DNA from: Undibacterium sp.
GTDB lineage: Bacteria; Pseudomonadota; Gammaproteobacteria; Burkholderiales; Burkholderiaceae
Assembly: GCA_014376575.1 (NCBI GenBank)
Contig: JACMRF010000031.1
Span: 1-13,702 of the forward strand
DNA length: 13,702 nt
Reading direction: 5' to 3'
Below, one piece after another: positions 1-6,543 of the stretch (position 1 is the first letter of the stretch; every line of letters starts with the position of its first letter). A program made the translations under genes and the position numbers. The notes beneath the pieces were generated by a model. It was not told the DNA's origin, did not search any database, and worked only from the letters and a program-made list of their open reading frames with translations.

Positions 1-228
1 ATATGAGTTGAGTTTTTTATTCGGCTTTAAAATAGACATTGATCTGGTGTCAGGTGTGTTGTGTTGATCAAAGCTGAAAGTGAGTCCTTGTGCGTGGTGC
101 AGTCTGTTTTTGAAGGAATAAGAACTAAATTAATACCCTCGCCACACCGCAACACCCGTGCGCCTCTTCAGGCAGGCAAGCCCAAGACCCGCATGCACAG
201 TGCGCTGTAGGCCATGCCTACCTTGAAA
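1..228. other. Intergenic left edge, no gene seen
   Basis: No convincing coding frame or RNA gene is visible in this stretch. The first ~120 bases are AT-rich and the next ~100 are richer in G and C. It holds the region downstream of the minus-strand LysR gene, including the small inverted repeats at about 194-221. The gene to the left lies outside the window, so its promoter or end cannot be assigned. Confidence 0.5.
207..221 (-). terminator. Hairpin just after the LysR stop, possible weak terminator
   Basis: GTAGGC and GCCTAC form a perfect 6-bp stem with a CAT loop (207-212 / 216-221), about 8 nt downstream of the LysR stop on the minus strand. A second small palindrome (GCAC A GTGC) lies at about 194-202. 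No U-tract follows, so this is not a canonical intrinsic terminator. It may only protect the transcript 3' end or be chance. Confidence 0.25.
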
Positions 229-1119
229 TCAAGCGCCAAGCTGGTAGGTTTTTTGCATCCAGTCAATAAATAACTGCACTTCAGGCCGTATGATTGCTTG
301 TGCCTCGTGGACCAGATAATACGCATGCGGGGGGGTGGCCAGTTGGGTGTCGAACAGGCGCACTACGTCGCCCCTGTCGATGAGTTCTTGGGCAAAATGC
401 TGGCGGGTTAAGCCAACACCGTGGCCATGTTTGACCGCTTCTAACAACAGGCCCAGATCATCGACGCGTAAGCCGGTCGTTGGCTCTGGCCAATCGAGCG
501 CGGCGACTTCAAACCACGGTTGCCATGGCTCCAGCGCCGAGCGTAATAGCGTAGCGTGGCGCAGATCGGCGGGTTTGCTGATGGACGGTATCGTCTTCAG
601 ATAGCTAGGGCTGGCCACGGCGAAGGCGGGTTCCACGAAGAGTTTTTTGGTGACCAGATTGGGGTATTCGCCCGCGCCAAAACGTATCTCTACATCGCTT
701 TCAGACAGGCTTAAATCGTAGAGCGGTACAAACAGAAATATTTCGATTTCGATCTCGGGATGTTGTTGCGTAAAGCCGGCCAGACGCGGCATGAACATGT
801 AGCGTGCAAAGGTCGGCGGCAGCGTCACCTTAACGCGCAACTGATTGTGCGCGGCCTTGTTCGGTAGCGGAAAATCGGTGAGCGTGCGCAAGGCGACGCG
901 TACCACATCCAGATAGCGCCGACCAAATTCAGTCAGCGTGACGCTGCGGCCTTCGCGCACAAAGACGCGTTCGCACAGATGCTCTTCGAGCAGGCGTATG
1001 CGATGCGATAAAGCCGATGGGGTGATGCAGAGTTCTTCTGCGGCGACCGCAAAGGAGCTATACCGCGCGGCGGCTTCAAATGCTGAGAGAGCGTGTACTG
1101 GTGGGAGTCTTGTTGCCAT
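229..1119 (-). CDS. LysR-family transcriptional regulator, GcvA-like subgroup
   Basis: A 296-residue DNA-binding regulator of normal LysR length. The N-terminus (RLPPVHALSAFEAAAR) and winged helix-turn-helix at about residues 22-41 (FAVAAEELCITPSALSHRI) match the subgroup containing GcvA and many beta-lactamase or amino-acid regulators. Residues ~60-68 (VTLTEFGRR) form the usual wing end, and ~93-290 form the periplasmic-binding-protein-like effector domain. The ATG at 1117-1119 has only a weak ribosome-binding site upstream. It is divergent from the adenosyltransferase gene, 237 bp away; LysR proteins often control the divergent neighbour and themselves, so that gene is a possible target, but the effector is unknown. 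Resemblance to GcvA is by subgroup only and does not show control of glycine cleavage genes. Family assignment is secure, target is inference. Confidence 0.93.
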   Translation of the reverse strand: MATRLPPVHALSAFEAAARYSSFAVAAEELCITPSALSHRIRLLEEHLCERVFVREGRSVTLTEFGRRYLDVVRVALRTLTDFPLPNKAAHNQLRVKVTLPPTFARYMFMPRLAGFTQQHPEIEIEIFLFVPLYDLSLSESDVEIRFGAGEYPNLVTKKLFVEPAFAVASPSYLKTIPSISKPADLRHATLLRSALEPWQPWFEVAALDWPEPTTGLRVDDLGLLLEAVKHGHGVGLTRQHFAQELIDRGDVVRLFDTQLATPPHAYYLVHEAQAIIRPEVQLFIDWMQKTYQLGA

Positions 1120-1132
1120 GATGCGTCCGTGT

Positions 1133-1149
1133 TATTTTTTGGAAAAATA
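1133..1149. promoter_or_regulatory. AT-rich palindrome upstream of the LysR start
   Basis: TATTTTT and AAAAATA are perfect 7-bp arms around a TGG centre, 14 bp upstream of the LysR start codon in the LysR/adenosyltransferase divergent region. Such a site could be a regulator-binding dyad or a leader hairpin. AT-rich dyads also arise by chance, so the call is weak. Confidence 0.25.
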
Positions 1150-1356
1150 GTCATTTCTAATCGATCTCAGGCAATGCTTTTTCTGGATCAAACGCAGGCT
1201 TGTACGCTCATCTGCAGGATTTCTCGCCGTCATTGCGGGTGACTTGAATCGTATCGTGCATGATGAATGTCAATTTTTTGCTTTGTTTGTCTATTATGAT
1301 GCGTTACTTTGGAATTTGACGTATGCTTTCCCACTTCCTTTTTTAAAATAGAAATT

Positions 1357-1908
1357 ATGGGCAATCGACTCTCAAAAATAGCCACCCGCACCGGCGATAA
1401 AGGCACTACTGGACTAGGTGACGGTAGCCGTATCGATAAGGATGCGCTGCGTGTGCATGCCATGGGCGATGTGGATGAACTTAACTCGCAAATTGGTGCG
1501 TTGTTGTGCGAAGACATCCCCGCGCAAATGAAGCATGAGCTGATCTCGATACAGCACGATCTGTTTGACATGGGCGGCGAGCTTTGCATCCCAGGTTATA
1601 CGATGATTACTGAGGCGCAAGTGGAGCGCCTGGATGCCTTGCTGGCGCATTACAACGCCGATCTGCCGCCGCTGAAGGATTTTATTTTGCCAGGCGGCTC
1701 GCGCGCTGCAGCGATTGCCAATGTCTGCCGTACTGTTTGTCGTCGTGCTGAAAGAGTAATCGTCAGCGTAGGCAAGAGCGAGGCTATTAATGACGCGCCG
1801 CGCCAGTACATGAATCGCTTGTCCGACCTGTTATTTGTCCTCTCGCGCGTACTCAATCGTTATGCGGGTGGTAGCGAGGTCTTGTGGGAAAAAGAGCGCG
1901 AGCGTTGA
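1357..1908 (+). CDS. PduO-type ATP:cob(I)alamin adenosyltransferase
   Basis: A 183-residue cytosolic enzyme that transfers the adenosyl group of ATP to cob(I)alamin or cob(I)yrinic acid diamide, giving coenzyme B12. Family signatures are clear: the ATP-binding N-terminal motif TRTGDKGTTGLGDG (residues 10-23), VDELNSQIG (39-47), FILPGGS (109-115), CRRAERV (128-134) and the C-terminal helix with YMNRLSDLLFVLSR (151-164). The length is normal for the PduO type. The frame also stays open to a TTG at 1309, but the ATG at 1357 is chosen because family members begin shortly before TRTGD; the ribosome-binding site there is poor. No other cobalamin gene lies nearby, so it probably serves a B12-dependent enzyme or salvage route elsewhere. 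It is divergent from the LysR gene. Confidence 0.94.
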   Translation: MGNRLSKIATRTGDKGTTGLGDGSRIDKDALRVHAMGDVDELNSQIGALLCEDIPAQMKHELISIQHDLFDMGGELCIPGYTMITEAQVERLDALLAHYNADLPPLKDFILPGGSRAAAIANVCRTVCRRAERVIVSVGKSEAINDAPRQYMNRLSDLLFVLSRVLNRYAGGSEVLWEKERER

Positions 1909-2079
1909 TCGCTTGAGTTCTATGAAGCTAATATACTCCCCTTATTTTTTAATAAAATGTGCCAATCGCGCAATATCGGTGTACGTTATTGAAAAATACT
2001 GGGGTGGGGTATAGTGGTTCTGAGGGTTGGCGTTGCTGAAATGCCACCAAGCGTCCGTTGAATATGACGATGCCTTTGC

Positions 2080-3006
2080 TTAAGGCCGGAACCACAGTTT
2101 CGCGCGGTTGAGCGGCAAGGAGCCGGCTTTGATCAGTGGATTGTTCAGGTCAAAAATAAGACGATTCTTGATATCCGCCTGTTTGATAAAAGTCTGAAAA
2201 TATTTATTAAATACGGCATCAAAACTGCCATCCTCGATGGCGCGTTCCAGCCCCTTGGTTAAATCTTGCGCCAGTTTTTTTTGATTCGGTGCAACAAAAA
2301 AATAGAAGGCGGTGGGGTAATGCAGCACGAAGGTGGTGTCGATCGCCAGATTCAACTCAGGATGGTTTTTTTGCTCAGTCCATATTGCAATGACAGGGCG
2401 CGGAAAGTAATCAAACCTTTTTGCCTTGAGCATGCTCGGCAAACTCTCGTCACTGCCGGTCACCACCGGCAACCCATTGCTTCTTAAAATATCCGTGTCT
2501 GGCCAGAGATAACCTTGGCCTGCCTTGAATTTGGCCAGGTCGGCCTTGGTCTTGATTGCTTGCAGTAAATGGGCTTGATCTGCATTCACAAAAGCGATGC
2601 GCCAGCCAAAAAAACCTTTATCAATAGGAATGCGAATCGGCAAAATTTGCGCCTCACGTTCATCACTGGTCATGGTCCAGATGACATCGAGATCGCCGCG
2701 GTTGTTTGACAGATCAACGATCTGCCGTGCTTGCGGAACCAGTGGGCTGCTTAGTTTTTCGATGACATAGGCTTCGCCACTTTTTTTGATGGCGAGTGCA
2801 AGTATTTCAACGACATAAGCGGCGATCGGATCGTGGGTTTTCTCCAGATCTTGTATGCGTAGGCGCTGAGGATTTGGTGGCAGTGGGACAGCCGTTTCTG
2901 CGCTACTCCATGCACACAAAGAGGCAAGCAGCATGCAAGCGCTAAGCTTTGGGAACGAAGTAAATTTTTCCAGCCACTCAGTTCTTGTTTGCGTGAATGA
3001 TTTCAT
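2080..3006 (-). CDS. Periplasmic solute-binding-like protein (SBP_bac_3 fold), orphan
   Basis: A 308-residue exported protein resembling the family 3 extracellular solute-binding proteins of amino-acid ABC transporters. It has a long positively charged N-region, a hydrophobic core at about residues 21-33 and a plausible signal peptidase I site after SSA (residue 36). An LSAC lipobox-like string at 21-24 precedes the hydrophobic core, so lipoprotein processing is unlikely. The body shows the typical two-lobe pattern, with segments such as LDVIWTMTSDERE, KADLAKFKAGQGY and a C-terminal FDAVFNKYFQTF repeat-region helix. No permease or ATPase gene is adjacent, so it may be an orphan binding or sensory protein rather than a transporter part. 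It follows dxs on the same strand with a 136-bp gap and a hairpin between, so it probably has its own promoter. The ligand cannot be read from sequence. Confidence 0.75.
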   Translation of the reverse strand: MKSFTQTRTEWLEKFTSFPKLSACMLLASLCAWSSAETAVPLPPNPQRLRIQDLEKTHDPIAAYVVEILALAIKKSGEAYVIEKLSSPLVPQARQIVDLSNNRGDLDVIWTMTSDEREAQILPIRIPIDKGFFGWRIAFVNADQAHLLQAIKTKADLAKFKAGQGYLWPDTDILRSNGLPVVTGSDESLPSMLKAKRFDYFPRPVIAIWTEQKNHPELNLAIDTTFVLHYPTAFYFFVAPNQKKLAQDLTKGLERAIEDGSFDAVFNKYFQTFIKQADIKNRLIFDLNNPLIKAGSLPLNRAKLWFRP

Positions 3007-3046
3007 ATCGTTTCAGTCGCTTGCGCTTACGTTTATGCTTATTGGC

Positions 3047-3068
3047 AGTGGCATATTGGTATGCCACT
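3047..3068. terminator. Perfect 9-bp hairpin between dxs and the binding-protein gene
   Basis: AGTGGCATA and TATGCCACT pair perfectly (3047-3055 / 3060-3068) around a TTGG loop, about 75 nt after the dxs stop and about 40 nt before the binding-protein start on the minus strand. Neither strand has a U-tract after it, so it is not a textbook intrinsic terminator. It could end the xseB-ispA-dxs transcript with Rho, protect its 3' end, or be an operator for the downstream gene. Confidence 0.45.
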
Positions 3069-3074
3069 AAGTCC

Positions 3075-3091
3075 GATCAATCAAGTTGATC
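3075..3091. promoter_or_regulatory. GATCAA-N5-TTGATC inverted repeat
   Basis: A perfect 6-bp inverted repeat with a 5-bp spacer lies 6 bp from the 9-bp hairpin, in the gap between dxs and the solute-binding-protein gene. Its 17-bp size and symmetry suit a dimeric regulator site. It lies upstream of the binding-protein gene on the minus strand, so that gene is the natural candidate for control. No known consensus was recognised. Confidence 0.35.
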
Positions 3092-3142
3092 ACATGCACC
3101 AGTATTGTCGTGATGGAATATTGTTATGTGTTCCTAGGCGGC

Positions 3143-5029
3143 TTAATGATTGACCGCCAGTTTTGGCCTATTCATCATAAAACGCTCACGTATCGATGCC
3201 TCAATTCCTGCTGCATCCAGGCCGCAGCTTGCCAGTAACAGTGTTGGGTCGCCATGGTCGATAAACTGATCAGGTAATCCCAGTATGAGTAAGGGTTGCG
3301 CGATACCGGCGTGCGCTAGCGCTTCGGCCACGGCTGATCCTGCGCCACCCATCATGCAAGCTTCTTCCACAGTGACCAGTACCTCATGCGACGCCGCGAG
3401 TTCTTTAATAAGATCGATATCTAACGGTTTGATGAAGCGCATATTGGCTAAGGTGGCATCGAGTTTTTCAGCCGCTTTCAATGCAGGATGCACCATGGAG
3501 CCGAACGCAAGTATCGCTATCTTGGCGCCCTGGCGTTTGATTTCGCCTTTGCCTATAGGCAGACTGCTCAGTTCCTTGTTGATCACCGCACCAATGCCGG
3601 CGCCGCGCGGATAACGGATGGCGGCCGGGCCGGGATAGTGATAGCCGGTGGTCAGCATTTGCCGACATTCGTTTTCGTCCGAGGCGGCCATCACGATCAT
3701 ATTGGGTATGCAGCGCAGGTAGGCAATATCATAATTGCCAGCGTGCGTCGCGCCGTCGGCACCGACTAGGCCGGCGCGATCGAGCGCAAACGTGACATCC
3801 AGATTTTGTAGGGCAACGTCATGGATCAGTTGATCGTAGGCGCGCTGTAGAAAAGTCGAATAAATGGCCACAACCGGTTTCAATCCCTCGCATGCCATAC
3901 CGGCCGCAAAGGTGACGGAGTGCTGTTCGGCAATGCCGACATCATAATAACGTTGTGGAAATTTTTGTTCAAACTCGACCATGCCCGAGCCTTCGCGCAT
4001 GGCAGGCGTGATGCCAATCAGGCGCTCATCCTGGGCTGCCATATCGCATAACCATTGGCCAAATACTTGCGTGTAGGTTTGCTTGGCTGGCGTAGCGGAC
4101 GGCTTGATGCCCTCGGCCGGATTGAACTTACCGGGGCCGTGATAGAGGATAGGGTCGGCTTCGGCTAACTTGTAACCTTGTCCTTTTTTGGTGACCACAT
4201 GCAGAAACTGCGGGCCTTTGAGATTCTTGATGTTTTGCAACGTTGGGATCAAAGAATCAAGATCATGGCCATCAATCGGGCCGATGTAATTAAAGCCAAA
4301 TTCTTCAAACATAGTGGCAGGAACAATCATGCCTTTGGCGTGTTCTTCAAAGCGTTTGGCTAGCTCCATTACCGGCCCAGGCAACACCGATTTGCCAACA
4401 TTGCGCGCTGCTGCGTAGAACTTGCCCGACATCAGACGTGCCAGATGGCGGTTGAGCATGCCGACCGGCGGCGAGATCGACATGTCATTGTCGTTCAAGA
4501 CCACGAGCATGTTGATATCGTCGTGCACGCCGGCGTTGTTCATCGCTTCAAACACCAACCCCGCCGTCATGGAGCCATCGCCGATGATGGCAACCGCATG
4601 CCGGTTTTCACCTTTGGTCTTGGCAGCCAATGCCATGCCAAGCGCCGCAGAAATGGAGGTTGATGAATGACCGACGCCAAAAGTATCGTATTCACTTTCT
4701 GTACGACGCGGAAAGCCAGAAATCCCATCAAGCTGGCGCAAGCTATGCATCTGATCGCGCCGGCCTGTCAGAATTTTGTGCGGATAGGTTTGATGACCGA
4801 CATCCCAGACCAACCGGTCTTCCGGAGTATTAAACACATAATGTAGGGCAATCGTGAGCTCTATCGTGCCTAAATTGGACGATAAATGTCCACCAGTCTT
4901 GGAGACTGAATCGATGACGAACTGACGCAATTCGTCCGCCAGCGGCACCAGCTGGGCACGCGATAGCTTGCGCAGATCAGCAGGGCTGTTAATGCTACTT
5001 AAGTTGCTTAGTAAATTATGTAAATTCAT
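3143..5029 (-). CDS. dxs: 1-deoxy-D-xylulose-5-phosphate synthase
   Basis: This thiamine-diphosphate enzyme condenses pyruvate and glyceraldehyde 3-phosphate to 1-deoxy-D-xylulose 5-phosphate, the first and often rate-setting step of the MEP isoprenoid pathway; the product also feeds thiamine and pyridoxal synthesis. Its 628 residues are full length. Visible features are GGHLSSNLG with His48 (E. coli His49), the diphosphate/metal motif GDGSMTAG (150-157) to NDNDMSIS (179-186), the general-base region [10 protein letters not shown] with Glu368 (E. coli Glu370), the transketolase pyrimidine-binding region GADGATHAG (423-431) and IRYPRG (471-476). The ATG at 5027-5029 is one base from the ispA stop, with a GGAAAG ribosome-binding site inside the end of ispA, so translation is probably coupled. 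It is third in the xseB-ispA-dxs operon. Identification is secure. Confidence 0.98.
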   Translation of the reverse strand: MNLHNLLSNLSSINSPADLRKLSRAQLVPLADELRQFVIDSVSKTGGHLSSNLGTIELTIALHYVFNTPEDRLVWDVGHQTYPHKILTGRRDQMHSLRQLDGISGFPRRTESEYDTFGVGHSSTSISAALGMALAAKTKGENRHAVAIIGDGSMTAGLVFEAMNNAGVHDDINMLVVLNDNDMSISPPVGMLNRHLARLMSGKFYAAARNVGKSVLPGPVMELAKRFEEHAKGMIVPATMFEEFGFNYIGPIDGHDLDSLIPTLQNIKNLKGPQFLHVVTKKGQGYKLAEADPILYHGPGKFNPAEGIKPSATPAKQTYTQVFGQWLCDMAAQDERLIGITPAMREGSGMVEFEQKFPQRYYDVGIAEQHSVTFAAGMACEGLKPVVAIYSTFLQRAYDQLIHDVALQNLDVTFALDRAGLVGADGATHAGNYDIAYLRCIPNMIVMAASDENECRQMLTTGYHYPGPAAIRYPRGAGIGAVINKELSSLPIGKGEIKRQGAKIAILAFGSMVHPALKAAEKLDATLANMRFIKPLDIDLIKELAASHEVLVTVEEACMMGGAGSAVAEALAHAGIAQPLLILGLPDQFIDHGDPTLLLASCGLDAAGIEASIRERFMMNRPKLAVNH

Positions 5030-5030
5030 A

Positions 5031-5918
5031 TTACGCTTTCCGCTGCACGATCAGGTCTGCCAAATCATGCAGATACTGCGCTTTTTCACCAAACGGCAAC
5101 AATGCTTCATGCGCATCATTGCGTAATTTTTCTGCTAACGTCGTTGACGCTTCCAGCCCTAACAATGACACATAAGTGGGTTTATTGTCTGCGGCGTCCT
5201 TGCCCGCCGTTTTTCCGAGGGTGGCAGAGTCGGCAGTGGCATCGAGCACATCGTCAACCACTTGAAACGCTAGCCCGATGGCGTCCGCATAGAGATTGAG
5301 AGCGATTACTTCTTTGGGGCTTAACGTTTTGCCGCTCATGGCGCCCAACAAGACCGATGCGCTCAATAGCGCGCCAGTTTTTAATCGATGCATTTGCTCC
5401 AGCTGCGCCAAGTTTAAGGTTTGTCCGACACTGGCCAAATCAATCGCCTGCCCGCCGCACATTCCTGTCGAGCCGGCAGCCTTTGCCATCAACTGCAACA
5501 TCGGCAATTTGCGCTCTGCACTGGCTTCACCTTCGCTTAAAATTAAAAAAGCCTGCGCCTGCAAAGCATCCCCGACCAGCAAGGCAGTCGCCTCGTCATA
5601 TTTAATATGCACCGTCTGCTTACCGCGTCGCAAGGCATCATCGTCCATACAGGGCATATCGTCATGAACCAGCGAGTAAGCGTGGATCATTTCAAGTGAT
5701 GCAGCCGCTCTGCTTAATAATTCGATAGGTGCATCAAATAAGCGGCCGGCCGCAAACACCAATAAAGGGCGAACCCGCTTCCCGCCATCGAGCGTCGCAT
5801 AATGCATTGCTTCATGCAGGTGCGTCGGTGTTGTGGTCACGACAGGGAGTAACTTGGCCAGACTGATTTCAAATTCAGCCAACATTACTTTCATCCAGTC
5901 GTAAAACTGACTGCTCAT
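5031..5918 (-). CDS. ispA: Farnesyl diphosphate synthase (short-chain polyprenyl synthase)
   Basis: A 295-residue cytosolic all-alpha prenyltransferase that joins isopentenyl diphosphate to allylic primers to make farnesyl diphosphate, the precursor of quinone side chains and undecaprenyl carriers. Visible features are GGKRVRPLL (45-53), the first aspartate-rich motif [14 protein letters not shown] (86-99) with the two-residue insertion typical of bacterial farnesyl synthases, GGQAIDL (155-161), KTGAL (180-184) and the second aspartate-rich motif DDVLD (222-226). E. coli IspA has DDDDLRRG where this has DDDALRRG; the metal-binding aspartates are retained. Its start overlaps the xseB stop by ATGA, and its stop is one base from the dxs start. 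All three genes are therefore probably translated from one mRNA. Geranyl rather than farnesyl product cannot be excluded from sequence alone. Confidence 0.96.
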   Translation of the reverse strand: MSSQFYDWMKVMLAEFEISLAKLLPVVTTTPTHLHEAMHYATLDGGKRVRPLLVFAAGRLFDAPIELLSRAAASLEMIHAYSLVHDDMPCMDDDALRRGKQTVHIKYDEATALLVGDALQAQAFLILSEGEASAERKLPMLQLMAKAAGSTGMCGGQAIDLASVGQTLNLAQLEQMHRLKTGALLSASVLLGAMSGKTLSPKEVIALNLYADAIGLAFQVVDDVLDATADSATLGKTAGKDAADNKPTYVSLLGLEASTTLAEKLRNDAHEALLPFGEKAQYLHDLADLIVQRKA

Positions 5919-6169
5919 GCGCTTACCTCATCCTTGTCGTCGCCAGTGTAGGGTTTGAGTAAGCCGGCATCGAGTACCTTCACCTGCTGCTCTACCGTAT
6001 CCAATTGTCCTGCGCAGTATTTGATGAGCTCTGCGCCGCGTTGATAGGCACTCACCGAGGCCTCCAAGGCTAATTCGCCAGCTTCCATTTGCGAGACAAG
6101 CGCAGATAGTTCGGTCATGGCTGCCTCAAATGAAGCAGGTTGTGTGCTCGTAGGCAATTTTTTTGACAT
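5915..6169 (-). CDS. xseB: Exodeoxyribonuclease VII small subunit
   Basis: An 84-residue cytosolic helical protein that binds the large subunit XseA in several copies to form exonuclease VII, which degrades single-stranded DNA to oligonucleotides. The family pattern is clear at residues 13-56: SFEAAMTELSALVSQMEAGE, then LEASVSAYQRGAELIKYC. The acidic C-terminal tail (GDDKDE) is usual. It is the first gene of the xseB-ispA-dxs operon, a common bacterial pairing, and overlaps ispA by four bases. No good Shine-Dalgarno sequence precedes the ATG. xseA is not in the window. Confidence 0.95.
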   Translation of the reverse strand: MSKKLPTSTQPASFEAAMTELSALVSQMEAGELALEASVSAYQRGAELIKYCAGQLDTVEQQVKVLDAGLLKPYTGDDKDEVSA

Positions 6170-6335
6170 AAAATAGGATGCAAGGTAGATTGCAAGAGAA
6201 AAACCAATTTAGCCAAGCATTTTAGTGCAAAGCCCTTGAAACGTGTGGAGATATCATTCAATTGCTTTTTTTATCAAAAGACGCGATATGATTAAAAAAA
6301 ATGCGTTAAAAATAGGTGAAAATTGCGTTTCAAAC

Positions 6336-6351
6336 ATTTCCATGTGGAAAT
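6336..6351. promoter_or_regulatory. ATTTCC-N4-GGAAAT inverted repeat
   Basis: A perfect 6-bp inverted repeat around ATGT lies in the divergent region between xseB and the DUF1631 gene, 22 bp before the small ORF. Its symmetry fits an operator or a short leader hairpin. No known regulator consensus was matched, and one 6-bp repeat in 370 AT-rich bases can arise by chance. Confidence 0.25.
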
Positions 6352-6372
6352 TAATCGACTATATTGGGAAGA

Positions 6373-6504
6373 ATGAAATTAACAGGTTTTGTCCAGGCTG
6401 ATGGCAGAGAACGAGCACCTTACATTTACTTACACTTCTTCGCTTTAGACGTGCAACATAAAGGTATTAAAGTATTGAGTTCTGGAAACCGTCTAGTTTT
6501 TTGA
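6373..6504 (+). CDS. Possible 43-residue small protein, unrecognised
   Basis: An ATG frame of 43 codons begins MKLTGFVQADGRE and ends at TGA 6502-6504, 39 bp before the DUF1631 start. GGGAAG sits immediately upstream of the ATG, which is close for an ideal Shine-Dalgarno site. The composition is mixed, with an aromatic and hydrophobic middle (YIYLHFFALDV) too short and broken to be a clear membrane helix. No family was recognised. It may be a leader ORF, a free-standing small protein or chance, and translation is unproven. Confidence 0.25.
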   Translation: MKLTGFVQADGRERAPYIYLHFFALDVQHKGIKVLSSGNRLVF

Positions 6505-6543
6505 CGTTCTCTAACAGTTGTAAATTGCGCATTTAGTGCCACC

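Larger units (their letters stand above)
6170..6543. other. 374-bp divergent region between xseB and the DUF1631 gene
   Basis: This AT-rich stretch must carry promoters for the minus-strand xseB operon and the plus-strand DUF1631 gene. It contains A and T tracts (about 6264-6270 and 6294-6301), a 6-bp inverted repeat at 6336-6351 and a 43-codon open frame at 6373-6504. No sigma-70 promoter could be placed with confidence; TTTAGA (6443-6448) 16 bp before TATTAA (6465-6470) is a weak plus-strand candidate. No structured RNA was recognised. Confidence 0.5.

Noticed and set aside
1309..1356. Upstream TTG extension of the adenosyltransferase
   Set aside because: It adds 16 residues not seen in the family and has no ribosome-binding site; ATG 1357 gives the normal length.
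1909..2079. Weak stem (TGGCGTT/AATGCCA, about 2028-2046) as a terminator for the adenosyltransferase gene
   Set aside because: It includes a G-U pair, lies 120 nt after the stop and has no U-tract. This short convergent gap shows no convincing terminator.
3285..3614. 109-residue plus-strand open frame opposite dxs
   Set aside because: It is antisense to a well-conserved gene, has no recognisable domain, and its openness follows from dxs codon usage. The same applies to antisense frames at 1230-1589 and 7893-8222.
6211..6232. Minus-strand TGCACTAAAATGC resembling half of an NtrC site upstream of xseB
   Set aside because: Only one half-site matches, there is no sigma-54 promoter at proper spacing, and nitrogen control of xseB is not expected.
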